52,338 nt of DNA from Omnitrophica bacterium GWA2_41_15 (GTDB lineage Bacteria > Omnitrophota > Gorgyraeia > Ghiorseimicrobiales > Ghiorseimicrobiaceae). The notes under the pieces are model-generated. The model did no database searches, was not told where the DNA came from, and saw only the letters and a list, made by a program, of their open reading frames with translations. The stretch is from NCBI GenBank assembly GCA_919902105.1, contig CAKKQO010000028.1:49220-101557 (forward strand). Reading direction: 5' to 3'. Shown in pieces: positions 1-8,729 of the stretch (the first letter of the stretch is position 1; each line of letters starts with the position of its first letter). Both the position numbers and the translations under genes were made by a program.

Positions 1-20
1 TCCATTCCCTTGATTAACAT

Positions 21-172
21 AATTAGAATAAATAGGGACACATCCCATTTTAATTAGAATAAATAGGGACACATCCCATTTTAATTTTCTAAAAATATAT
101 CATTTTTTCGATTATTCACCCCACATAATAACTCTCTCTAGAGAAAAGATAAAATGGGATGTGTCCCTATTT
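21..172. repeat. GGGACACATCCC inverted-repeat element with tandem copy
   Basis: A 31-bp unit is present twice in tandem (21-51 and 52-82). Its core, AAATAGGGACACATCCCATTTT at 61-82 counted as 22 bp, recurs inverted at 151-172, so 61-172 could fold as a long hairpin or behave as a small non-autonomous element. The inverted right arm supplies the TAG stop of the CCA-transferase gene ending at 167. A related element with almost the same arm lies at 44471-44591. The spacers of the two elements are mostly unrelated. No transposase is visible. It could also act as a bidirectional terminator. Confidence 0.75.
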
Positions 173-1606
173 TTTATTCGATATCTGTCTTGCTAGCTCC
201 AACGCCTCTTTCTTAGTGTTTATTTCACCTGCGGCCTGCTCTTCTTCAATCTGTGTCAATATCTCTCCAAATAAAGGCCCCGGAGTAAGCTTAAGCTTTC
301 TGACTAAATCATCGCCGGTAATCAGCTTAGGCATTTTTTTCGCTTCTTTTCTTCTAAAATACTCCTTAATCAGCCAAAGGCAAGTTTTTTCATGATGCTT
401 TCTCTCTTCTTCGTTAGTTAACGGCCCGCGGGTCGCGCGTTGATCCGCCATAGATAAAAGCAGGATACTTACACCCTCGTTTTGCGTATCACGGTAATAC
501 CTGAATATTGCCCGTTCGGTTATTGTTTCGTTATCGGCTAGATAGCCCGGCCTTAAATGCCATAAAACAACTGTTTTTATAGTTTCTTTCTCTTTTACAG
601 ACAGCTTAAGCCTCTCAGAAATTGAAGAAACAAGTTTCCTCCCTATATGTTCATGGCCGTGAAATTTTGTTTTGCCTTCCTCTAAAGTTAAGGCATCGGG
701 TTTGCCTATATCATGCAAAAAGGCAGCGAGCTTCAGTAACTGCCTGCGGGTATGCGAACATGAGATAACTTCATCCAAATAAAAAGTTATCCTTCTATTA
801 CGCTTTAATTGTATAAATAAATTTTCTATCTGGGCTATCGTCTCAAATGAATGCTCTAATACATCAAGATGATGATACGGCCCCTGCGCGATATTACGCA
901 TTATATTTATCTCAGGCAACACCTTGCTTAATATAGAAACTTCATCCATTGCTTTAAGAAAGTTAGCGGCGGATGAGCTTGAAAGTATTTTAAATAACTC
1001 TTCCCTTATCCGCTCTGAAGAAACCGAAGAAAGCTTTTCTTTGTCTTGCTCGGCAAGTTTTAGGGTATCGGGATCTAGCCTAAACTTAAGCATGCTCGAT
1101 AAGCTAAATAACCGCAGTATCCTTAAGGGGTCATCGCTAAAAGTATCCTTATTAACTACTTTGATAATTTTTTTAAGGATGTCTTCCCTGCCTGAATAAG
1201 GATCAATCAAAACATTATCTATGCCTTCTCTCTTTTTTATCTTACTAATATCTACGGCCATAGCATTAATCGTAAAATCGCGGCGCAATAAATCATCCTC
1301 TATAGACTTTCCGCGGAAATCCGTAAAATCTAAAGTATAATATTTAGCGCCTCTTTTTAAGATTAACCGCGCTGAGCCATGCTCTTTATCCAAAACTACA
1401 AAATCGCTCTTTAATTTCCTGCAAATAACATTAGCAAAATTTATCGCGGCCTTATCGACGGCAAAATCAAAATCAAGGCTCTCTCTATTTAGAAACAAGT
1501 CGCGCAGATACCCGCCCACTAAATAAACTCTGCGCCTGCGTAATTTCGTCAGATTTATAACCTCATCCAAAATAGGGCTTTTCTTAAAATTAAGAAGTGG
1601 GTTCAT
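167..1606 (-). CDS. cca: CCA-adding enzyme / poly(A) polymerase family nucleotidyltransferase with HD domain
   Basis: Class II tRNA nucleotidyltransferase-fold protein that adds or repairs the 3' CCA of tRNA, or adds A residues (the family contains both). The N-terminal head shows GGYLRDLF followed by LDFDFAVD (the catalytic DxD). An RNA-binding core follows, then a C-terminal HD domain (AAFLHDIGKP, then HEHIG) at about residues 300-400. About 479 aa is normal for HD-bearing members. The ATG at 1606 was preferred over the one at 1624 because it overlaps the upstream DUF151 gene less; neither has a clear ribosome site. The stop codon is inside the repeat arm at 151-172. CCA-adding versus poly(A) specificity cannot be told from sequence by eye. 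Confidence 0.85.
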   Translation of the reverse strand: MNPLLNFKKSPILDEVINLTKLRRRRVYLVGGYLRDLFLNRESLDFDFAVDKAAINFANVICRKLKSDFVVLDKEHGSARLILKRGAKYYTLDFTDFRGKSIEDDLLRRDFTINAMAVDISKIKKREGIDNVLIDPYSGREDILKKIIKVVNKDTFSDDPLRILRLFSLSSMLKFRLDPDTLKLAEQDKEKLSSVSSERIREELFKILSSSSAANFLKAMDEVSILSKVLPEINIMRNIAQGPYHHLDVLEHSFETIAQIENLFIQLKRNRRITFYLDEVISCSHTRRQLLKLAAFLHDIGKPDALTLEEGKTKFHGHEHIGRKLVSSISERLKLSVKEKETIKTVVLWHLRPGYLADNETITERAIFRYYRDTQNEGVSILLLSMADQRATRGPLTNEEERKHHEKTCLWLIKEYFRRKEAKKMPKLITGDDLVRKLKLTPGPLFGEILTQIEEEQAAGEINTKKEALELARQISNKK

Positions 1607-2018
1607 CCCATTTATCCGTCTCATTAAAAGGGCTGGTTTTACTTAATACTTCTTCTTCTACAAATATCGGTGATTTTGTCCTTACCGCAAGAGCAATGCT
1701 GTCAGAAGGGCGGGAATCGATAATCTTTACTTTACCGTCTAAGCTGATGATGATTTTTGCATGGAAGGTATTCTCTTCTAATTTATCAATGATTATCCTA
1801 TCAACACGCGCATTCAAATCATCCAGTATTGACTTAAGCAAATCGTGGGTCATCGGCCGAAGCGGATATACTCCAGCAAGCTGCATTTTTATAGCTGAAG
1901 CCTCGTTCATCCCAATAACGATAGGAAGAAGGCGTTCGCCAGACTTTTCCTTAAGGACAATTACCTGATCATGTCTTTTTTCATCAATGATAATCTTGCT
2001 TAATTCCATCTCAACCAT
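1590..2018 (-). CDS. Bifunctional nuclease-domain (DUF151) protein
   Basis: Small single-domain protein of the DUF151/BFN family, members of which have been reported with DNase/RNase activity. The family signature is visible in the N-terminal half ([17 protein letters not shown]) and in [13 protein letters not shown] near residue 105. Length of 142 aa is typical for a bacterial stand-alone member. It starts with ATG preceded by GAGG eight bases upstream, overlaps the end of nrdR by 8 nt and the start of the nucleotidyltransferase gene by 17 nt, so the three are probably co-translated. The substrate here is unknown. Confidence 0.85.
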   Translation of the reverse strand: MVEMELSKIIIDEKRHDQVIVLKEKSGERLLPIVIGMNEASAIKMQLAGVYPLRPMTHDLLKSILDDLNARVDRIIIDKLEENTFHAKIIISLDGKVKIIDSRPSDSIALAVRTKSPIFVEEEVLSKTSPFNETDKWDEPTS

Positions 2019-2526
2019 GTTTAATGCCTCGTTTTGTCTTAGATCTATTCTTCATTATTTTTGCAAAAGAATCTTCTTTATCTAAAATACTCTTTAATTC
2101 TTTCATGAATTGATTCACATCTTTGAACTGCCGGTAAACCGAGGCAAATCTCACATAAGCAACCTCATCTAATTCAGCTAACCTCTGCATAATCAGCTCA
2201 CCAATAAATACCGAGGGCACCTCTCGATCAAACTTCTTTAATACCGTTCTTTCTATATTAATAACTAAATCTTCTATTTTTTCTATGCTTATCGGCCGTT
2301 TCTCACAGGCTTTTATAATCCCAGCCTGAATTTTTTTCCGGTCAAAAGGCTCACGCCGGCCGTCTTTTTTAACTACCATTAACGGTATCTCTTCTATATA
2401 CTCATAGGTAGTAAAACGCCGTCCGCATTTAATACACTCGCGGCGTCTACGCACAGAAGCTCCTTCTGAGCTTGAGCGTGAATCAACCACCTTATCTTCC
2501 TGATAGCCGCAAAATGGGCATTTCAC
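2011..2526 (-). CDS. nrdR: NrdR transcriptional repressor of ribonucleotide reductase
   Basis: Zinc-ribbon plus ATP-cone regulator that senses ATP/dATP and represses ribonucleotide reductase genes. The zinc ribbon is complete: CPFCGYQED at the N-terminus and CIKCGRRF about 25 residues later, joined by the Arg-rich RRRREC segment typical of NrdR. The ATP-cone covers roughly residues 48-138 ([16 protein letters not shown]). Length of 171 aa is slightly over the usual 150-160 through a basic tail. Its place directly after dCMP deaminase and glyA puts it in a dNTP/one-carbon context. No NrdR-box pair was recognised in the window. Confidence 0.95.
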   Translation of the reverse strand: MKCPFCGYQEDKVVDSRSSSEGASVRRRRECIKCGRRFTTYEYIEEIPLMVVKKDGRREPFDRKKIQAGIIKACEKRPISIEKIEDLVINIERTVLKKFDREVPSVFIGELIMQRLAELDEVAYVRFASVYRQFKDVNQFMKELKSILDKEDSFAKIMKNRSKTKRGIKHG

Positions 2527-2571
2527 CCCGCTCTTCCTTTCTCATCATCCCCAACCCAGGAGGGGCGGGGT

Positions 2572-3030
2572 TCATTTTTTCGCTTTTCTTACTTTAATCT
2601 TCGCTTCTTTAAGCATTCTTTTCGCTAATTCGTCGGGATAGCCATCGGTAATTATGACTTCCTTTATCCCGACTCCAATTAACATTTTACTGCAAGTAAC
2701 GCAGGGTTGATTAGTAATATAAATAACCGCGCCTTTTAAATCAATTTGATGAATTATTGCTTGAATTATTACGTTCTGCTCTGCATGTAAGCCACGGCAT
2801 AACTCTTGGCGCTGGCCTGAAGGAATGCCTAATTTTTCACGGATACAGCCAATATCTAAGCAATGTGCTAAACCACTGGGAGCGCCGTTATAGCCTGTAG
2901 CCAAAATCCTTTTATCGCGCACAGCCACGGCCCCCACAGAACGACGCAGGCAGGTTGAACGTTTAGAAACTAAAGTTGCCACTTCCAAAAAATACTCATC
3001 CCAAGACGGACGAGTGTGCCTTTTTTTCAT
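2572..3030 (-). CDS. dCMP deaminase (ComEB-like zinc cytidylate deaminase)
   Basis: Deaminates dCMP to dUMP, feeding dTMP synthesis. Zinc and catalytic motifs are present: GLHAEQNVI (His ligand and Glu proton shuttle) and PCVTCSKM (two Cys ligands). An additional Cys/His-containing N-terminal half (CLDIGCIRE) is typical of the deoxycytidylate deaminase group. Length of 152 aa matches the family. The ATG overlaps the glyA stop by 4 nt (ATGA), a translational-coupling arrangement, and the gene lies between glyA and nrdR, consistent with a pyrimidine-dNTP role. Confidence 0.92.
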   Translation of the reverse strand: MKKRHTRPSWDEYFLEVATLVSKRSTCLRRSVGAVAVRDKRILATGYNGAPSGLAHCLDIGCIREKLGIPSGQRQELCRGLHAEQNVIIQAIIHQIDLKGAVIYITNQPCVTCSKMLIGVGIKEVIITDGYPDELAKRMLKEAKIKVRKAKK

Positions 3031-4277
3031 TGTACCACCATCTTATTATATAAAGGAAATTTCTTTGTTAATCCTAAAACTCCCCTTTTAACATCTAGGC
3101 AAACTTTTTCATCGCCCTTTGATATTAATATGCGGTCAATAAACTCAGCGATTTTTTGCATCTGGCTTTCCTTCATTCCGCGCGTAGTAACTGCCGGCGT
3201 TCCCAGCCGTATACCGCTGGTTATGGTTGCCGAGGTCGGGTCATACGGAATAAGATTTTTATTTACCGTAATATTTGCACGGTCTAAAAAATCCGCCGCA
3301 TCTTTTCCAGAAATGCTCTTTGTCCTTAAATCTACCAAAAGCAAATGGGTATCCGTCCCTCCGGAAACGATGCGCAGGTTTTTTTTCTCTAATGCCATCG
3401 CCAGTGCTTTGGCGTTCTTTACCACTTGCTGTTGATATTTCTTAAAACTCGGTCTAAGCGCTTCCTTGAAAGCCACGGCCTTTGCCGCAATTACATGCAT
3501 TAACGGCCCGCCTTGAATTCCCGGGAAAACCTGCATATCAATCTTTTTAGCAAATTCTTTTCTACAAATAATAAAACCGGCTCTGGGGCCCCGCAATGTC
3601 TTATGCGTAGTAGAGCTGACGAATTCTGCATAAGGTACAGGTGAAGGATGCAGGCCTGCCGCAACCAAACCGGCAATATGCGCCATATCTACAAATAAAT
3701 AGGCGCCCACTTTATCACAAATTTCTCGGAATTTCTTAAAATCAATGGTGCGCGCATAGGCGGAGGCGCCGGCCAAAATCATTTTTGGCTTATTCCCTTG
3801 AGCTAATTTTAAAATTTCATCATAATCTAAGGTTTCAGTCTTAGGGTTTACTCCATAACAGGCTGCTTTATAGAGGCGGCCGGAAAAATTATGCCTATGC
3901 CCATGCGTCAAATGCCCCCCACTTGCTAAATCCATCGCCAAAATCGTATCGCCGACTTCAAGCGCGGCAAAATAAACCGCCATATTCGCTTGCGTTCCTG
4001 AGTGCGGTTGGACATTAATATGGTCTCCGCCGAATATTTTCTTTGCCCGCTCAATTGCCAAAGCCTCAACCTCATCTACAAAGCTACAGCCGCCGTACCA
4101 ACGCCGGGCTGGGTATCCCTCGGCGTATTTATTGGTTAAGCATGAGCCTTGCGCCTCGAGCACTGCGCTTGAGGTAAAATTCTCCGAAGCAATTAGCTCT
4201 AAATTCTCTTCCTCTCTCTTACATTCTTTTTTGATAATCTGGTAAACTTCCGGATCCGCTTTCTTTAAATAACTCAT
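3027..4277 (-). CDS. glyA: Serine hydroxymethyltransferase
   Basis: PLP enzyme converting serine and tetrahydrofolate to glycine and methylene-THF in the cytosol. The PLP-lysine motif [13 protein letters not shown] is near residue 230; the N-terminal ELIASENF and [10 protein letters not shown] motifs are intact. Length of 416 aa is standard. A GGGAG ribosome site precedes the ATG. It lies 2 nt after rpiB and overlaps dCMP deaminase by 4 nt. The tsaC/phosphatase-rpiB-glyA order is the same as in the ywl region of Bacillus, supporting an old conserved neighbourhood. Confidence 0.97.
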   Translation of the reverse strand: MSYLKKADPEVYQIIKKECKREEENLELIASENFTSSAVLEAQGSCLTNKYAEGYPARRWYGGCSFVDEVEALAIERAKKIFGGDHINVQPHSGTQANMAVYFAALEVGDTILAMDLASGGHLTHGHRHNFSGRLYKAACYGVNPKTETLDYDEILKLAQGNKPKMILAGASAYARTIDFKKFREICDKVGAYLFVDMAHIAGLVAAGLHPSPVPYAEFVSSTTHKTLRGPRAGFIICRKEFAKKIDMQVFPGIQGGPLMHVIAAKAVAFKEALRPSFKKYQQQVVKNAKALAMALEKKNLRIVSGGTDTHLLLVDLRTKSISGKDAADFLDRANITVNKNLIPYDPTSATITSGIRLGTPAVTTRGMKESQMQKIAEFIDRILISKGDEKVCLDVKRGVLGLTKKFPLYNKMVVQ

Positions 4278-4279
4278 GC

Positions 4280-4795
4280 TTAATTACTCCCTTTAGAAAA
4301 TTTCTCTATTTGTTTTAACCTTCTTAAATGCCTTCCGCCCTCAAACTCAGTATTCAACCAGACATCTAAAATTTTCTCTGCATCTTTTTCTTTAATGTAA
4401 TCTGCGCCCAGAATCAAAATATTAGAATTATTATGCCGGCGGCAGGTCCGCGCGGCTTGCACGTTATAACAAAGGGCCGCCCGAATGTCTTTAAACCTAT
4501 TCGCCAAAATAGAAAAGCCTATGCCTGAACGGCAGAGAAGTATGCCGCGGTTTACTTTTTTGCTTAATATCGCCTTAACTAATTTTATGCCGAATTTTGG
4601 ATAATCGCAAGATTTATTGCTATAGGCGCCAAAATCTAAAACGTGATAATTATTGGCCTGCAAAATATTCCTCAACTTTTCCTTTAATTCAAAGCCGCCG
4701 TGGTCAGAGGCTAAGCCGATTGCTACTTGCCTGACGGCAGTCAGGAAATCTTTTGTGCCACTTTTTTTACTAATCCCTTTATTTGTTGAAAGCAT
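4280..4795 (-). CDS. rpiB: Ribose-5-phosphate isomerase B family protein
   Basis: Interconverts ribose-5-P and ribulose-5-P in the pentose phosphate pathway. It has the RpiB landmarks [16 protein letters not shown], an active-site Cys in CRSGIGFSI (canonical CGTGIG) and RHNNSNIL. The CGTG to CRSG change is unusual but keeps the Cys. The ATG at 4795 gives a roughly 20-residue extension before the conserved start of the fold and a 55-nt overlap with the upstream fusion gene. That overlap contains a small inverted repeat (CCTGACGGCAGTCAGG) that spans the stop codon of the upstream gene. The exact start is uncertain. Confidence 0.88.
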   Translation of the reverse strand: MLSTNKGISKKSGTKDFLTAVRQVAIGLASDHGGFELKEKLRNILQANNYHVLDFGAYSNKSCDYPKFGIKLVKAILSKKVNRGILLCRSGIGFSILANRFKDIRAALCYNVQAARTCRRHNNSNILILGADYIKEKDAEKILDVWLNTEFEGGRHLRRLKQIEKFSKGSN

Positions 4796-5796
4796 TCTTT
4801 GTACTCCTCTTCTGATTTTCCGATTGGGTCCTGCATATCCGTCATTAAGTTATCGGCAAACTCCCTTAAAACGTAAACTCTTTCTTTTGCCTCGTGATAA
4901 AGCCGTAACACTTCCTCCTTATGTAATTTTTCCATAGTCAAAATTAAATCCGCCCTCCTTACCAACTGCCTGCTTAACCTCACTGCCTGATGTTTCTTTA
5001 TCTCAATGCCCTCTGCGCGTATTAAATTCAGGGTAAAAGGCGTAGCCGACATCCCCTCTATGGCGCTTACGCCGCAAGAGGAAACGAAAATATTATTTTT
5101 ATTTAACAAGCCCAATTCCTTCTCAAGCAGGTATTTTGCCATTACTGAGCGGCAGGAGTTTCCCGTACAGACAAAAAGAACTTCTTTGGATTTTGAAATT
5201 GCCTCCAAAACCTCCCTGTTTATCGCTCCTTGACGCAGAATATCAATAGGTATACTCGATACATCCGCAACTGTTGACGCGATGCCAAGCTCAACCGGCC
5301 CGCCATCAACCACGAGCTCAATCTTGCCATCAAGCTCTTTTAATACATCCTCCGCATTTTTAGGCGGGGGGTTTCCCGAAATATTTGCTGAAGGCGCCAC
5401 CACCGCAACTTTTGCCTCTAATATAAGGCTTAAGGCTAAGCGATTATTCGGCATCCTAAGGCCGACCTTCTGGCCGTCTTTTCCTTTTAAGACTAAAGTC
5501 AATGGGCCGGGTAAAAACCTGTCAACTATCCGCCAAACAAAAGGCGCGATATCTGCGGCAAAATTTTCTATCTCTTCTTTCCTGGCTATATGTATAGAAA
5601 ACGGCCTATCTTTTGGCCTTTTTTTTACTTCATAAAGGCGCGCCACTGCCTTTTCATCCTGCATATTTGCCCCTAATCCATAGACTGTCTCCGTGGGAAA
5701 TGCCACCAGGCCTCCGCTTGCCAAAACCAACGCCGCATCCTTAATCTTATCCGAATCAGGATTTATTGGGTCGATTTTTATAATTTGTGTTTTCAT
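4741..5796 (-). CDS. TsaC/Sua5 threonylcarbamoyl-AMP synthase fused to low-molecular-weight protein phosphatase
   Basis: Two-domain fusion. Residues 1-200 are a YrdC/Sua5 domain that makes threonylcarbamoyl-AMP for tRNA t6A37; KKRPKDRPF and APSANISG are visible. Residues 205-351 are a low-molecular-weight phosphatase with the P-loop VCTGNSCRS (Cys210, Arg216) and the general-acid loop DPIGKS (Asp323). In Bacillus the corresponding proteins YwlC and YwlE are separate neighbours, and YwlE is a protein-arginine phosphatase marked by Thr in CTGNTCRS. Here that position is Ser, so arginine versus tyrosine specificity is open. No stop or frameshift separates the domains. Confidence 0.9.
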   Translation of the reverse strand: MKTQIIKIDPINPDSDKIKDAALVLASGGLVAFPTETVYGLGANMQDEKAVARLYEVKKRPKDRPFSIHIARKEEIENFAADIAPFVWRIVDRFLPGPLTLVLKGKDGQKVGLRMPNNRLALSLILEAKVAVVAPSANISGNPPPKNAEDVLKELDGKIELVVDGGPVELGIASTVADVSSIPIDILRQGAINREVLEAISKSKEVLFVCTGNSCRSVMAKYLLEKELGLLNKNNIFVSSCGVSAIEGMSATPFTLNLIRAEGIEIKKHQAVRLSRQLVRRADLILTMEKLHKEEVLRLYHEAKERVYVLREFADNLMTDMQDPIGKSEEEYKECFQQIKGLVKKVAQKIS

Positions 5797-5811
5797 AATC
5801 TAATAAAAGTT

Positions 5812-6318
5812 TTATAAAAATAGTCTTATGTTTTTAGTCTCAAGGCGAATATTCTTCGCTTGTTTCGCTAATTTCTTCTTAAAAACCACCAACTTATCGG
5901 CGATTTTTTTATCTGCTAGCGCTAAAATCTGCACGGCTAAAATACCGGCATTTCTTGCGCCGGATTTACCTATTGCTAAAGTGGCTACCGGAACATTCTT
6001 GGGCATTTGCACCGTAGATAAAAGTGAATCTAGGCCTTTTAAGCTTTTTGTCTCAATAGGAACACCGATTACCGGCAAACTGGTATGTGCGGCAATTACT
6101 CCGGCTAAATGCGCCGCCCCTCCTGCTCCGGCAATAATTATTTTTATCCCTTTTGCCTTTGCGCTTAAGGCAAATTCCACTGTCGCTTTCGGGCTTCTGT
6201 GCGCTGACATCACCTTTACTTCGCTTTTAATGCCGAACTCATCCAAGGCGATCTTTGCCTCTTTCATCGTCTCCAAATCCGACTCACTACCCATAACAAT
6301 TGCCACATCTATTCCCAT
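5812..6318 (-). CDS. purE: N5-carboxyaminoimidazole ribonucleotide mutase, class I PurE
   Basis: Catalyses N5-CAIR to CAIR in de novo purine synthesis. Class I signatures are clear: [16 protein letters not shown] (catalytic His) and [16 protein letters not shown]. Length of 168 aa is normal. A strong GGGGAGGGAG ribosome site precedes the ATG. It follows purD by 14 nt and precedes the tsaC-phosphatase fusion by 15 nt. purK, which class I PurE normally needs, is not in the window. Confidence 0.96.
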   Translation of the reverse strand: MGIDVAIVMGSESDLETMKEAKIALDEFGIKSEVKVMSAHRSPKATVEFALSAKAKGIKIIIAGAGGAAHLAGVIAAHTSLPVIGVPIETKSLKGLDSLLSTVQMPKNVPVATLAIGKSGARNAGILAVQILALADKKIADKLVVFKKKLAKQAKNIRLETKNIRLFL

Positions 6319-6332
6319 GAAACTCCCTCCCC

Positions 6333-7634
6333 TTAAAGCGCTTTACGACCGATATCTTTCCTATAATGCATCCCTTTAAAATCAATCTTATCTACGGCTT
6401 GATATGTCTTCTCTATCGCCTCTTTAATAGTATTGCCTAAACCTGTAACCCCTAAAACTCTTCCTCCATTAGTTACAAAACGAGGGACGAGGGACGAGGG
6501 ACGAGGGACGCTTTTGGTGCCGGAATGAAAAACCATAACATCTTTCATTTTTTCCGCCTCATCTAAACCAAAAATCTCTTTTCCTTTTTCATATTCTCCG
6601 GGATAGCCGCCTGAGGCGCAGACCACACAAACGCAGGCGCGATTGTCCCACTTTAATCCGCCAAATTTTTTAAACTTAGTTAATTTACCATCAGCCGTGG
6701 CCAACATCACTTCTACCAAGTCGGAATTTAGGCGCGGCAGTATTGCCTGTGTTTCCGGATCGCCAAAACGCACATTAAACTCTAAAACTTTCGGGCCGGA
6801 TTTTGTCAGCATAATTCCGGCATATAATACGCCCCTATAATCTATTCCCTCTTTGGCTAAGCCGTCAATAATACGATAAATAACCTTATCTAAAATCTCG
6901 CTAAATAAACCTTCTGTTACCGCCGGAGCCGGCGAATAAGCCCCCATCCCCCCGGTGTTCGGACCTTGGTCATGATCAAAAACTCTTTTGTGGTCCTGGG
7001 CTGAGACAAGAGGGATAGTTTCTTTTGAATCAGTAAGTACTAATATCGATGCCTCTTGCCCTTCTAAACATTCTTCGACTATTACTCTGGTTCCGGCATC
7101 ACCGAAAATTTTTTCCTGCATCATCAAAGTTACCGTCTGCTTCGCTTCATCTACTGATTTTGTAACTACTACGCCTTTTCCAGCGGCTAAACCATCCGCC
7201 TTGACTACACAAGGAGCGCCTATCTTTTCAATGTATTTTTTCGCGGCATCTCCGCCTCCGGCGGAAAATATTTTAAAATCTGCGGTCGGCACTTTGTATT
7301 TTGCCATTAACTCTTTAGCAAATACCTTGCTTGACTCTAATTGTGCCGCCTTTTTATTCGGGCCGAATATTTTTAACTTATACTTGTTAAACTCGTCAAC
7401 TATGCCTAAAGACAACGCTACTTCAGGCCCCACTACAGTTAAATCTATTTTTTCCCGGCGCGTAAAATCTATCAGTGCCGGGATATCTTCGGCTTTTATA
7501 TCAATGCACTCTGCCAAATCCGCAATCCCGCCGTTTCCTGGGGCGCAAAAAATCTTATCTGCCAATTTTGACTGGGCAATCTTCCAGACCAGCGCATGTT
7601 CCCTGCCGCCTGAGCCGATAACTAATACTCTCAT
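6333..7634 (-). CDS. purD: Phosphoribosylamine-glycine ligase with heptamer-repeat insertion
   Basis: ATP-grasp GAR synthetase, second step of purine synthesis. [12 protein letters not shown] at the N-terminus, [12 protein letters not shown], the [20 protein letters not shown] block and [10 protein letters not shown] are all present. The ATG at 7634 is used; the TTG two codons upstream is less likely. Near residues 375-384, in a C-terminal loop between FHSGTK and TNGGRVLGV, a run of four TCCCTCG heptamers inserts the peptide [12 protein letters not shown], about 5 residues more than E. coli PurD has there as I recall it. The reading frame is intact. Confidence 0.95.
   Translation of the reverse strand: MRVLVIGSGGREHALVWKIAQSKLADKIFCAPGNGGIADLAECIDIKAEDIPALIDFTRREKIDLTVVGPEVALSLGIVDEFNKYKLKIFGPNKKAAQLESSKVFAKELMAKYKVPTADFKIFSAGGGDAAKKYIEKIGAPCVVKADGLAAGKGVVVTKSVDEAKQTVTLMMQEKIFGDAGTRVIVEECLEGQEASILVLTDSKETIPLVSAQDHKRVFDHDQGPNTGGMGAYSPAPAVTEGLFSEILDKVIYRIIDGLAKEGIDYRGVLYAGIMLTKSGPKVLEFNVRFGDPETQAILPRLNSDLVEVMLATADGKLTKFKKFGGLKWDNRACVCVVCASGGYPGEYEKGKEIFGLDEAEKMKDVMVFHSGTKSVPRPSSLVPRFVTNGGRVLGVTGLGNTIKEAIEKTYQAVDKIDFKGMHYRKDIGRKAL
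6481..6510 (-). repeat. TCCCTCG heptamer tandem repeat inside purD
   Basis: Four full copies plus a partial copy of a perfect 7-bp unit (CGAGGGA on the plus strand) lie within the purD reading frame. Because 7 is not a multiple of 3, the encoded peptide repeats every 7 residues, and gain or loss of one unit would shift the frame. Similar tracts with other heptamers occur in purM, purF, purQ and purL. Confidence 0.95.
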
Positions 7635-7640
7635 AGCCAA

Positions 7641-7763
7641 AATTTTTTAATAGAAAAATTTGCCCGCAGGGTCGACCAAGAAAATCTATGCAAGATTTTC
7701 TTGTGCCTATCGAGGCAATCCCAAATTTATGTAAAATTTGGGATGACTTTGTTATTTCTTCTC
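7641..7763 (-). other. Hairpin-rich purD leader between slipin and purD
   Basis: Gene-free 123 bp containing two good inverted repeats: AAGAAAATC/GATTTTCTT (7678-7686 with 7694-7702) and CCCAAATTT/AAATTTGGG (7720-7728 with 7734-7742), separated by GCCTATCGAGGC, itself a short palindrome. No long T run follows, so a simple intrinsic terminator is not evident. It may be an RNA-processing or attenuator region between slipin and purD, or a degenerate repeat element related in style to the leader elements at 8624, 22460 and 52140. Confidence 0.5.
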
Positions 7764-8618
7764 TTATCTCTTAAGCGGCAATATGCCGGCCATTTCGCCG
7801 ATAACATTGACCAATTCGGCATTTGCGGGAACCACGATTTTCGCATTATTTGCCAAGGATTTTTCCACTGCTTCAAGCTTCCTTAAAACCTGGGCATTAC
7901 CCACAAAATAATGCTCCGCTGCTTCATTTACCAGCTTAATCGCCGCTGCCTCGCCTTCTGCCTCTAAAATCCGCGCCTGCTTTATACCTTCGGCTTTTTT
8001 AATCTCAGCCCTTTTCTGTCCGTCAGCAACAGTCTCAGTAGCGGTAGCAAAATCAACCGCCGCGATTTTTTCATTCTCTGCCTTAACTACTTTATTCATT
8101 GTCTCCTGCACGTCTTTGGGCGGATCAATCTCTTTAAGTTCCGTCCTTACAATCTCTAAACCCCAGCTGCCTGTTTCATTACAAAGAGTCTTATGCAGTT
8201 CGGCATTAATCTTGCCTCTTTCGCTGTTGGCGGATTTTAAGGTAAGTGTGCCGATTATATTTCTTAAAGTCGTGCGCGCTAAATTTACAATCTGCCACTG
8301 GTAATTATTCACATTATACTGCGTGCTCTTTACACTGGCTTCATCGGCTTTTACTTTAAAATAAACCTGGGCATCAACTTTGGCATTTAAGTTATCATTA
8401 GTAATAATCTCCTGCGGCTCCGCATCCACCATTTGCTCGGTTATATTAATCTGGTAGATATTTTCAATTACAGGAAATACCCAGTTAAATCCCGGATTAG
8501 CAAAACGATTATACTTACCAAATCTTTCAATCAGGCCCCTGTGAGTAGGTCTGACAATTCTAATGCCCGCAAGAAATAGAAAAACAGCGGCAATAATAAT
8601 CAACCTTAATATACCCAT
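7764..8618 (-). CDS. SPFH/band-7 membrane protein (slipin/stomatin-like)
   Basis: Bitopic membrane scaffold protein of the SPFH family. One N-terminal transmembrane helix (about residues 4-20) is followed by RPTHRGLIERFGKY, the band-7 domain (to about residue 190) and an Ala/Glu-rich coiled-coil region (AEIKKAEGIKQARILEAEGEAAA) typical of slipins and paraslipins; I quote only its nature because the run is long. Length of 284 aa is usual. Start ATG has GAGGAG 6 nt upstream. It is inserted between purM and purD with no evident purine role; no NfeD partner is adjacent. It is preceded by a double-hairpin leader element. Confidence 0.9.
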   Translation of the reverse strand: MGILRLIIIAAVFLFLAGIRIVRPTHRGLIERFGKYNRFANPGFNWVFPVIENIYQINITEQMVDAEPQEIITNDNLNAKVDAQVYFKVKADEASVKSTQYNVNNYQWQIVNLARTTLRNIIGTLTLKSANSERGKINAELHKTLCNETGSWGLEIVRTELKEIDPPKDVQETMNKVVKAENEKIAAVDFATATETVADGQKRAEIKKAEGIKQARILEAEGEAAAIKLVNEAAEHYFVGNAQVLRKLEAVEKSLANNAKIVVPANAELVNVIGEMAGILPLKR

Positions 8619-8623
8619 TTTAA

Positions 8624-8718
8624 CTCCTCTCGATGAGCCCCGCCGCTGGCGGGGCGAATTGACTCCGAAAGCTGCAAAAAAATTTAGTATAAATTTTTGA
8701 AGCGATTTGCTTTTGGAG
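8624..8718 (-). repeat. Double-hairpin leader element, copy A (upstream of slipin)
   Basis: On the plus strand the order is CTCCTCT (the complement of the ribosome site), a GC-rich hairpin (GCCCCGCC at 8637-8644 with GGCGGGGC at 8648-8655), GAATT, then a second stem CTCCGAAAGC/GCTTTTGGAG (8663-8672 with 8709-8718, one G-T pair) enclosing an A/T hairpin. Copies B (22460-22580) and C (52140-52234) have the same layout immediately upstream of other genes, with compensating changes in the stems. Confidence 0.7.
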
Positions 8719-8729
8719 CAAATAATTAT

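Noticed and set aside
21-82. CRISPR array from the 31-bp tandem direct repeat
   Set aside because: Only two copies, directly abutting, with no spacers and no cas genes; the arm also recurs inverted.
159-395. Plus-strand ORFs opposite real genes in the window, such as this one
   Set aside because: They lie antisense to well-supported genes, lack family motifs and have no ribosome sites.
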